Below, in pieces: positions 57,829 to 64,000 of a stretch of 64,000 bases of DNA; position 1 is the first letter of the stretch; every line of letters begins with the position of its first letter. The stretch is from assembly GCA_023667265.1 (NCBI GenBank), contig JAMPAJ010000001.1, forward strand, positions 207,428 to 271,427, read 5' to 3'. The notes beneath the pieces were generated by a model. The model worked only from the letters and a program-made list of their open reading frames with translations, had not been told where the DNA came from and searched no databases. This DNA comes from Alistipes sp. Lineage in GTDB: Bacteria > Bacillota > Clostridia > Oscillospirales > Ruminococcaceae. A program made the position numbers and the translations under genes.

Positions 57829-59393
57829 AAACCTTGAAAAAAGTACTAAGCCTGCTGCTCTGCGGAGCTGCTGCGGTTTCTGCAAATGCTGCTGCTCACG
57901 GAAATTATTTTACTGCTGATGCGGTTTATGTTTCCGGTTCTGTCGACGGTATCCTGGACAATACGAAAAGCGCCTATAAAACTTATATCCATTGGGAATA
58001 CAATAAGGCGGCGACTCTGGCAAGCGGTTCTAAAGTTGCGGTCTATGATGTGTGGGGAAAATACGACACGGCTAAATTCGATTCGTCGGATAAATTTGCA
58101 ATTACTTCGCCTTCGAGCTATTATATTTCTTCGATAACCTGTATTCTTTATAATAATGACGGCTCTTACGTCAAGCCGAAAATAGTAGGCTTCGAGCCGG
58201 GACAGGCTGCGTTCTGCACATTTTACTTCCAGAAGAACGGCGTTTATACTTCGTATTCAAATTCCACATCCGGCGGTCAGGCGAAGAGCAGCATCGACGT
58301 TGTGGAGGTGGTTGACCCAAAGGACTCCAGCGATAAAACCGCGCCTGTTATAAACGCTGTTATAACGGCTGCCAACAGTTCGTATGCGTCCGTGAATATC
58401 GAGACAGACGAGCTGAGCAGTCTGACTGTAAACGGCAAGACCTACAGCTCATGCACCGGAGTTGATGTTAATTTCTCCAGCAACGGCACATATACGATCT
58501 CGGCAACTGATGTGAACGGCAACACTGCCACAAGGGATATTGTTATAAGCTCGATCGGTGGAGCACAGCAGGTGACTACAGCGCCTCCTGTTACTACGAC
58601 AAAGCCGGTAACTACGGTTCAACCGACAACCACGGCAAAGCCGGTAACTACGGTTAAGCCAACAACAACGGCAAAGCCGGTAACTACGGTTCAATCAACA
58701 ACAACGGCAAAGCCGGTAACTACGGTTAAGCCAACAACAACGGCAAAGCCGGTAACTACGGTTCAACCGACAACCACGGCAAAGCCCATAACTACGGTTC
58801 AACCGACAACCACGGCGAAGCCGATAACTACGGTTCAACCGACAACCACGGCAAAGCCGATTACCACAGTTAAACCCACCACAACTGTACCCGTAACAAC
58901 AGCGACACAGTCGCCCTCCGGATATGGAATTGTACCGCCGGATTCTGCACAGTTAAAACCGGGAAATACGATCACTCTGCAATATACTGCCGGAACGCCG
59001 CAGGTCTACTGGCTTGAGCCTTCCGACTATAGTATGGTACAGATCTCGGGAAATAACGTTACCCTGCAAAAAGAGGGTACAGTCACCATTACTGCTCATT
59101 GCGCCGATAATGTGGACGTTCAGATAACGCTGACCGTTGCAGGAGAGGCTCAGGCTGCGACGATTGGCGATGTTGACGGCAACGGAAAGATCGACGCCTC
59201 AGACGCTTCCTTCGTTCTCGTAGCTTATTCGCAGTTATCGACTGGACGCGGCTCAGGTCTGGAAACCTGGCAGGAGACAGCCGCTGATGTCAACGGCGAC
59301 GGTAAAATTGACGCCAGCGACGCGTCAGATATTCTGGTCTACTATGCAGCTGTTTCTACGGGAAAGACGCCGACATGGAATAAGAAAAACTGA
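57825..59393 (+). CDS. Secreted dockerin protein with Thr/Pro repeat linker and Ig-like domain
   Basis: 522 residues. Signal peptide about 1-24. An N-terminal beta domain (about 30-165), an Ig/CBM-like domain (about 170-240), then a Thr/Pro/Lys linker (about 250-365) of near-identical 10-residue units such as TTTAKPVTTV; next a Big_2-like domain (about 370-440) and a type I dockerin at about 448-510 with two perfect calcium loops (DVDGNGKIDASDAS and DVNGDGKIDASDAS). No catalytic motif was recognised, so it may be a structural or binding component of a cellulosome-like complex. Confidence 0.88.
   Translation: MKTLKKVLSLLLCGAAAVSANAAAHGNYFTADAVYVSGSVDGILDNTKSAYKTYIHWEYNKAATLASGSKVAVYDVWGKYDTAKFDSSDKFAITSPSSYYISSITCILYNNDGSYVKPKIVGFEPGQAAFCTFYFQKNGVYTSYSNSTSGGQAKSSIDVVEVVDPKDSSDKTAPVINAVITAANSSYASVNIETDELSSLTVNGKTYSSCTGVDVNFSSNGTYTISATDVNGNTATRDIVISSIGGAQQVTTAPPVTTTKPVTTVQPTTTAKPVTTVKPTTTAKPVTTVQSTTTAKPVTTVKPTTTAKPVTTVQPTTTAKPITTVQPTTTAKPITTVQPTTTAKPITTVKPTTTVPVTTATQSPSGYGIVPPDSAQLKPGNTITLQYTAGTPQVYWLEPSDYSMVQISGNNVTLQKEGTVTITAHCADNVDVQITLTVAGEAQAATIGDVDGNGKIDASDASFVLVAYSQLSTGRGSGLETWQETAADVNGDGKIDASDASDILVYYAAVSTGKTPTWNKKN
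58586..58880 (+). repeat. Tandem 30-bp coding repeat (Thr/Pro linker)
   Basis: About nine to ten copies of a 30-bp unit reading ACAACGGCAAAGCCGGTAAC and variants, all in frame inside the dockerin gene. Likely variable in copy number between strains. Confidence 0.85.
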
Positions 59394-59407
59394 ATGTGAA
59401 ATAAATT

Positions 59408-59440
59408 GCGGCATGGGAGAGCTCCTGTGCCGTATTTTTT
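59408..59440 (+). terminator. Terminator after the dockerin gene
   Basis: CGGCAnGGGAG/CTCCnGTGCCG stem and TATTTTTT. Confidence 0.75.
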
Positions 59441-59464
59441 GCCGCTTTTCAGCATAAACTTTAA

Positions 59465-59514
59465 GGCAGCACCGCACAAAGCACGTTTTAGACGGTCTTT
59501 TGGCGGCGCTGTCC
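59465..59514. repeat. 50-bp GGCAGCACCGC mini-element
   Basis: Left end GGCAGCACCGCACAAAGCAC matches 18 of 20 bases with the left end of the 172-bp element at 60366; the right end (GGCGGCGCTGTCC) is an imperfect complement. It lies directly upstream of the cwlD ribosome site. Confidence 0.5.
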
Positions 59515-59541
59515 TATATCTTACGTAGAGGAGCATCAGAT

Positions 59542-60264
59542 ATGAATAGAATCAAAAGAAAAATCGTTCTCGGAGCATTGCTGTTCGGCAGTGCAGCAGC
59601 TGTTATTGCCGGCGGTTCATTGATTTCCGAAAAGGGAAGCGCCGTTCCCGCTTTCGCCGACAGCCTGGCGGAGGATCTGCCTATTATTGTTCTTGATGCA
59701 GGGCACGGCGGGATCGACGGCGGCTGTACATCAGCGGAGGGCGTGCCTGAAAAGGGGATAAACCTCAGCATCTTGCAGCGTCTCAGAGATATGCTTGTTA
59801 TTTCAGGATTTCAGGTCGAGGTCACGCGAGACAGTGATATTTCTATTCATGACAAGGGAGTTGAGGGCATAGCGGCGCAGAAAAGCTCTGACATGGATAA
59901 TCGGCTGGAGCTGTTCAACAAGTACGACAACGCTGTATGTCTGTCGATCCATCAGAACCAGTTTACTGATTCCAGGTATAGCGGAGGACAGATGTTCTAT
60001 TCCGGGACTAATGCTGACAGTGAGACGCTTGCGAGGTGTCTGCAAAAGAATTTCGGCGAGATCTTGCAGCCCGATAATGACCGTGAGATAAAGCTTTGCG
60101 GCAAGGAATTGTTTTTGTGCTATTACAGCAATAATCCGACTGTCATGGTAGAGTGCGGATTCCTTTCCAATCCGGAAGAGGCGGCGCTGCTTAATACTGA
60201 GGAGTATCAGCAAAAGGTGGCGCTGACGATATACTCCGGATTACTGAATTATCTCGATCTTTAA
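59542..60264 (+). CDS. cwlD: N-acetylmuramoyl-L-alanine amidase, CwlD-like
   Basis: 240 residues from the ATG at 59542 (AGGAG upstream); a start at 59500 lies in repeat sequence without a site. Signal/anchor segment about 7-28, then an Amidase_3 domain with zinc ligands in LDAGHGGIDGG (His55), EKGINLS near 70 and SIHQNQF, and the catalytic Glu in VMVECGFLSNPEE near 211. Length and wording match CwlD, which makes muramic-delta-lactam in the spore cortex; a general wall amidase is the alternative. Other spore genes in the window support CwlD. Confidence 0.85.
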   Translation: MNRIKRKIVLGALLFGSAAAVIAGGSLISEKGSAVPAFADSLAEDLPIIVLDAGHGGIDGGCTSAEGVPEKGINLSILQRLRDMLVISGFQVEVTRDSDISIHDKGVEGIAAQKSSDMDNRLELFNKYDNAVCLSIHQNQFTDSRYSGGQMFYSGTNADSETLARCLQKNFGEILQPDNDREIKLCGKELFLCYYSNNPTVMVECGFLSNPEEAALLNTEEYQQKVALTIYSGLLNYLDL

Positions 60265-60312
60265 AGGCAATAAAGTCAACGTCTCGTGTTCCCTGTGAGG
60301 TGTTGACTATAA

Positions 60313-60574
60313 GAACCTGTGTTCATAAGATAAGCCGCACGTATTTTCGGCAAAATTATGCTTGAGGCAACACCGCATAAAGCACGTCTGACGACTTTGC
60401 ACGTCATCTGCTTGCAAATTTTCCGTCATCTTACACAAAAACTCCTTGACATACGGCAGTATGCCTGCGTCGTTTTTATGCAACCTGACAAAAAATTTGA
60501 CTGCGCATCTGCCGTACAATCTTTATGCGGTGCTGCCTTGAAAATCCGAACATCTTCTCTATGAACACAGGTTC
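60313..60574. mobile_element. GAACCTG-family element carrying a second element inside
   Basis: Ends GAACCTGTGTTCATA and perfect complement, flanked by TAA on both sides (60310-60312 and 60575-60577). It contains the 172-bp element at 60366-60537; without it the outer element would be about 86 bp. No open frame. Confidence 0.75.
60366..60537. mobile_element. 172-bp GGCARCACCGC element nested in the previous one
   Basis: Terminal inverted repeats GGCAACACCGCATAAAG / GGCAGCACCGCATAAAG (one mismatch) flanked by TTGA on both sides (60362-60365, 60538-60541). The central CATACGGCAGTATGC stem is shared with the 161-bp element at 44411. Confidence 0.7.
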
Positions 60575-60578
60575 TAAG

Positions 60579-60617
60579 TTACGGGCTGCCGCGTTGTTAA
60601 TTGCGGCAGCCCGTTTT
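60579..60617. terminator. Terminator between cwlD and the phage-like pair
   Basis: ACGGGCTGCCGC/GCGGCAGCCCGT, 12-bp perfect stem, followed by TTTTG. Confidence 0.8.
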
Positions 60618-60634
60618 GTCAGTCGATTTTTTTG

Positions 60635-61279
60635 TTATTCATTTGTCTCGTTTGTATAAATCGTATTTTGGGCGTGATCTGAATCAGTGGAGTTCGATGA
60701 CATAACGGATGCCGATTCCAAAGCGGCAAGACGTTCGTTCACGGAGGGTTTATACGGTTCGTAGTCAGAATCGGTTATATTGGCATAACGAAGCATAGGA
60801 TAGAATGTGAGACCGTTCATAGTGATGTTCTTTCCTATACGAAGTATTATGCGGACAAACTGATTTGACGTATTGAAAACAAATCCCTCACCAGTGTCCG
60901 CACCGAGTCCTGAATATGATTCCGATGCATTTTTTTTGCTGTGTACGGCTATTCGATAGCTGCTGCCTGAACCTCCTGACGGACAGCCTGTGATGATCAT
61001 ATTGTTGTTTTTCATATTCTGCGGAAAATCGGTCCAATCATTTATGATGACCTCAGTATCCGCTGTAGAGGTGCCGTTGGCTGATAGTGATCCGTCCGTA
61101 TTTACCGTAAAGGTAACGCCGTTTTTTGTCTGCGATACGGCAGTGTTTTTAAGCAGATTTTTGGCGGTATAGCCTAATGCGCTGCGATCAAGCATTAACT
61201 GGCTGTATACCTCGGAGGCTTGTTTAGCATAGTTGTTTGACGCAAGCTGAGCTGCTGAATAGATCTCGTGCAGATTCAT
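60635..61279 (-). CDS. Phage tail/baseplate-like accessory protein
   Basis: 214 residues, no signal peptide. The block AKNLLKNTAVSQTKNGVTFTVNTDGSLSANGTST followed by a beta-rich region and YPMLRYANITDSDYEPYKPS is typical of phage minor structural or tail-fibre proteins that carry a carbohydrate-binding-like domain. A coiled segment closes the protein. It overlaps the upstream 78-aa gene by 4 nt. No other phage gene is in the window, so this is either the end of a relic or a domesticated pair. Confidence 0.6.
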   Translation of the reverse strand: MNLHEIYSAAQLASNNYAKQASEVYSQLMLDRSALGYTAKNLLKNTAVSQTKNGVTFTVNTDGSLSANGTSTADTEVIINDWTDFPQNMKNNNMIITGCPSGGSGSSYRIAVHSKKNASESYSGLGADTGEGFVFNTSNQFVRIILRIGKNITMNGLTFYPMLRYANITDSDYEPYKPSVNERLAALESASVMSSNSTDSDHAQNTIYTNETNE

Positions 61280-61512
61280 TTTATCACCTCCCCATCAGCA
61301 TACCAATTTCCGTTTCCGGCGAGTACGGCGAGCTTGTTTTCTGTAATGATAAGAGCAGATGAGCCTTGTAGAAGTATTCTGCCGTTGATGACATTGGCTT
61401 TAGGCAGTTCAGCTGATGTGTCAATATCAAGCTCTGCGATAAACGCCGGACGTTTCTCTCCGTTTTCACCTGTCACGAACCTGATGAATTTTTCATTTCT
61501 GATGGTAATCAT
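61276..61512 (-). CDS. Small phage-associated protein of unknown function
   Basis: 78 residues from the ATG at 61512 (TGGAGG, 8 nt); the longer frame to 61599 is unsupported. A beta-rich, acidic sequence (MITIRNEKFIRFVTGENGEKRPAFIAELDIDT then short strands). No membrane segment. Coupled by ATGA to the tail-like gene, so presumably the same unit. Not recognised as a family. Confidence 0.55.
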   Translation of the reverse strand: MITIRNEKFIRFVTGENGEKRPAFIAELDIDTSAELPKANVINGRILLQGSSALIITENKLAVLAGNGNWYADGEVIK

Positions 61513-62118
61513 TTTAATTCCTCCATGATATAGTTTGATTTGAGCGACATTTGAATATAAGCCTTCCCCTCCCGGATACAAATTTAAATGTCCCTTCATA
61601 TAAGGGCTGAAAATATGGCTTTTTCAACAAAAAAACATTGATTATCAAATGATGTTTACAAAAAAATTACAATTTGAATGCTTATTTGTAGAATAATAGA
61701 TATAGGATGCTGCCGGAGAACGGATTCTGAATATATCAATGGCGGCGCACAATTTTCGTGCGGTGCTGACCAAGAAAAGTCGATACCCCCAATATGAGGG
61801 CTGCCATTAAAATAACAAACGAATTTTGGGTGAAAAATTGTTCACGTTTCACATAAAAGAAAGTAATAATGCTCTTTTTTTTTCAAAATAAGGACTTGAA
61901 ATCTAAGCATATTTATGTTATAATTAAGAGGAACATAGTGCGATTCTATGCACTAGAGAACAAACTAAAACAAATTGACCTTAATTAACAGACCAGTCGA
62001 TTTTGGAATATGTCTGCAGCGTATACCGCGGCAGCAGATCATCGTATATGGCACACGGATCTTGAAACAGTTGAGTTTTTCGGCGGCTGGGCATAACATA
62101 CAAGGAGAACTATATCAA
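61513..62118. other. 606-bp intergenic region with the rfb promoter and leader
   Basis: AT-rich. Contains an imperfect hairpin GGCGGCGCAC...GTGCGGTGCTGACC near 61744-61775, reminiscent of the GGCAGCACCGC repeats, the promoter at 61897, and a leader of about 190 nt before rfbF with no recognised riboswitch or open frame. Confidence 0.55.
61897..61925 (+). promoter_or_regulatory. Promoter of the rfbF-rfbG operon
   Basis: TTGAAA, 17-bp spacer ending TATGT, TATAAT. Confidence 0.8.
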
Positions 62119-62901
62119 ATGAAAGTAGTACTGTTAGCAGGAGGATTCGGGACAAGAATTTCTGAAGAATCCCAATATAAACCGAAACCAATGGTCGAGA
62201 TCGGAGGAAAACCGATAATCTGGCATATTATGAAGGGCTTCTCCGCTTACGGATTCAACGAATTTGTCATATGTGCCGGCTATAAGCAGCATGTTATCAA
62301 GGAATGGTTTGCCGATTATTTTCTGCATAACAGCGATATTACTTTCGATTTTACCAACGGCAGGAACGATATGCTTATTCATAACCAGTATTGTGAGCCT
62401 TGGAGAGTTACGGTTGTGGATACCGGACTGAATACTATGACAGGCGGAAGAATAAAACGCATACAGCCCTATATCGGAAACGAACCTTTTCTTATGACAT
62501 ATGGCGACGGCGTGTGCGATGTCAATATCGAAAAGCTTGTGGAATTTCATAAAACTCATGGAAAAATAGCTACGCTTACTGCTGTGATACAGGAACAGGA
62601 AAAAGGCGTTCTTGATGTAGGAGGCGATAATGCAGTGCGTGCTTTCAGAGAAAAAAGCCGCAATGACGGTGCGCTTATCAACGCTGGTTATATGGTGCTT
62701 GAACCGCAGATCTTTGATTATCTTGACGGCGACAGCTGTATTTTTGAGAAAATTCCTCTTCAGACGCTTGCACAGAAGGGACAGCTTATGTCGTACAAGC
62801 ACAAGGGCTTCTGGCAGTGTATGGATACAAAAAGAGAAAAAGATATACTCGAAAAAATGTGGAATAACGGCAGTGCTCCGTGGAAAGTGTGGGAAAATTA
62901 A
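62119..62901 (+). CDS. rfbF: Glucose-1-phosphate cytidylyltransferase
   Basis: 260 residues from the ATG at 62119 (AAGGAG upstream); the longer frame covers leader sequence. Nucleotidyl transferase fold with the start LAGGFGTRISEES near 5-17 and PKPMVEIGGKPI near 22, FLMTYGDGVCDV near 126 and GALINAGYMVLEP near 183. It makes CDP-glucose from CTP and glucose-1-phosphate, the first step to CDP-3,6-dideoxyhexoses or CDP-linked branched sugars for surface glycans. The stop overlaps the rfbG start (TAATG). Confidence 0.95.
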   Translation: MKVVLLAGGFGTRISEESQYKPKPMVEIGGKPIIWHIMKGFSAYGFNEFVICAGYKQHVIKEWFADYFLHNSDITFDFTNGRNDMLIHNQYCEPWRVTVVDTGLNTMTGGRIKRIQPYIGNEPFLMTYGDGVCDVNIEKLVEFHKTHGKIATLTAVIQEQEKGVLDVGGDNAVRAFREKSRNDGALINAGYMVLEPQIFDYLDGDSCIFEKIPLQTLAQKGQLMSYKHKGFWQCMDTKREKDILEKMWNNGSAPWKVWEN

Positions 62902-63965
62902 TGTTCGATATGAACTTCTATGCAGGGAAAAGAGTTCTTGTAACGGGACATACGGGATTTAAAGGAACTTGGCTTTGCAAAATACTGATAAATGCCGGAG
63001 CGCTGGTTACAGGCTATAGCCTTGAACCTCCGACAGTTCCGAATCTTTTCAGTTTGTCTGGCATCGAATCCGGAATGAACAGCGTTATCGGTGATATACG
63101 TGATTTCGATAAGCTCAGACAGGTGTTCGATGAAGCAAAGCCGGAGATCGTATTTCATCTCGCCGCTCAGCCGATCGTGCGCGACAGCTACAATGATCCA
63201 AGGTATACCTATGATACCAATGTCATGGGTACGGTCAATGTGCTTGAATGCGTGAGACTCTCGGACTGCGTGAAGAGCGTGCTGAATGTTACTACCGATA
63301 AGGTTTATAATAACCGTGAATGGTGCTGGGGCTACAGAGAGGACGAGCCTCTTGACGGATTTGATCCCTACTCCAACAGCAAAAGCTGCTCGGAGCTTGT
63401 TACTCACAGCTATATAAACAGCTTTTTCAGCGGCGGTACAGTGTCTGTTTCTACGGCACGCGCCGGAAATGTTATTGGCGGCGGCGATTTTGCCAACGAT
63501 AGAATAATCCCGGACTGTATAAGAGCAATGCGGGATGGAAAGGATATCATCGTCCGCAATCCATTGTCTACAAGACCATATCAGCACGTCCTTGAACCGC
63601 TTTTCGTGTATCTTATGATAGCGGGCAGGCAGTATGAGGATAAACGTTTTGCAGGTTACTATAACGTAGGTCCTGATGACTGCGACTGCGTTACTACGGG
63701 AGAATTGGCTGATCTTTTTTGCGAATACTGGGGAGAGGATGCAAAATGGATAAACGTTTCCGAAAATAATGCCGTGCACGAGGCTAACTTCCTTAAGCTT
63801 GATTGCAGTAAAGTTAAGTCCGTGTTTGGCTGGAGACCGAGATGGCATATTCGGGAATGTATGGATATGACCTGCCGCTTTGGCAAAATACTTCTGGGCG
63901 GCGGCTGTATTCCCGAAGAAATGGACGCAGAGATCAACGAGTTTTTCAAAACAAACGAAGCATGA
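62901..63965 (+). CDS. rfbG: CDP-glucose 4,6-dehydratase
   Basis: 354 residues. Extended SDR: NAD motif GHTGFKGTW at 16-24, HLAAQPIVRDSY near 86, NVTTDKVYNN near 130 and catalytic YSNSK in DPYSNSKSCSE near 162. It converts CDP-glucose to CDP-4-keto-6-deoxyglucose. Full family length. Translationally coupled to rfbF; the next gene overlaps its end. Confidence 0.95.
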   Translation: MFDMNFYAGKRVLVTGHTGFKGTWLCKILINAGALVTGYSLEPPTVPNLFSLSGIESGMNSVIGDIRDFDKLRQVFDEAKPEIVFHLAAQPIVRDSYNDPRYTYDTNVMGTVNVLECVRLSDCVKSVLNVTTDKVYNNREWCWGYREDEPLDGFDPYSNSKSCSELVTHSYINSFFSGGTVSVSTARAGNVIGGGDFANDRIIPDCIRAMRDGKDIIVRNPLSTRPYQHVLEPLFVYLMIAGRQYEDKRFAGYYNVGPDDCDCVTTGELADLFCEYWGEDAKWINVSENNAVHEANFLKLDCSKVKSVFGWRPRWHIRECMDMTCRFGKILLGGGCIPEEMDAEINEFFKTNEA

Positions 63966-64000
63966 TGAAATTATTGATAGCAGGCAGCTTTAAAATAAAC
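63965..64000 (+). CDS. Start of a third gene of the CDP-sugar operon (partial)
   Basis: An ATG at 63965 (or 63962) overlaps the rfbG stop and opens MKLLIAGSFKIN before the window ends. The short hydrophobic LLIAGSF start resembles an NAD-binding strand, fitting an epimerase/reductase, but too little is visible to name it. Confidence 0.45.
   Translation, partial: MKLLIAGSFKIN

Noticed and set aside
58586..58880. Regular 30-bp repeats as a possible CRISPR
   Set aside because: No unique spacers; units are contiguous, in frame and encode a Thr/Pro linker.

Overview
The window is chromosomal DNA of a low-to-mid GC Gram-positive anaerobe. It most resembles a Ruminococcus-type member of the Oscillospiraceae (Clostridia). 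Four secreted proteins carry type I dockerin modules, which is typical of cellulosome-related ruminococci. Sporulation genes (spoIVA, a SPOCS/LysM protein, a CwlD-like amidase), ldh, KtrAB and clean sigma-A promoters with 17-bp spacers fit the same group. The species cannot be fixed from the sequence. No rRNA, tRNA, CRISPR array or complete insertion sequence was seen.

Layout. 1-6.2 kb: end of mntP, a minus-strand LCP-like/tatD/PP2C operon, a SLOG protein, alr, a TatD-associated radical SAM gene and a 42-aa membrane peptide. 6.2-14.6 kb: ilvE, purA, a membrane protein with repeated APxLDD motifs, an HD-domain protein, a GH13-DUF1653 fusion and ktrBA. 14.7-20.1 kb: an AraC regulator divergent from an MBOAT/SGNH O-acylation pair, then an AT-rich LRR-dockerin protein. 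20.2-27.5 kb: ispE/aminotransferase/Lrp/PHP operon on minus, then a lysophospholipase-like hydrolase, tex and a GIY-YIG gene. 27.6-32.2 kb: the ymfF-ymfH-lgt-folD operon. 32.2-39.2 kb: exported hypotheticals, a dockerin pair including a trypsin-like protease, and a kinase/UPF0210/ACT operon. 39.8-50 kb: htrA, spoIVA and SPOCS-LysM, pspA with a small partner, a ROK-like regulator, an AEC permease, two hypotheticals and fur. 50.2-56.7 kb: ldh, two tandem transglutaminase lipoproteins, an acyltransferase, a metallophosphoesterase and thrH. 57-64 kb: a phosphoesterase, a Thr/Pro-linker dockerin protein, cwlD, an orphan phage-like pair, and rfbF-rfbG opening a CDP-sugar locus.

The most unusual content lies between genes. 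(1) A roughly 190-bp element occurs four times (9962, 32263, 32549, 54677). It is a string of seven short hairpins whose stems differ between copies by paired, compensatory changes. (2) Several families of small non-coding inverted-repeat elements are flanked by 3-bp TNA duplications (TAA or TTA). One is inserted inside another at 44411, with the empty site preserved in sister copies. Another is nested at 60366 inside 60313. Several sit exactly on TAA stop codons, and one (53388) has rewritten the C-terminus of a lipoprotein gene.

Functionally the coding part mixes housekeeping, envelope and surface functions (O-acylation, lipoprotein maturation, HtrA, PspA, dockerin proteins, CDP-sugar synthesis), K+ uptake, lactate fermentation and sporulation. 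All calls rest on reading the sequence; no database search was run.
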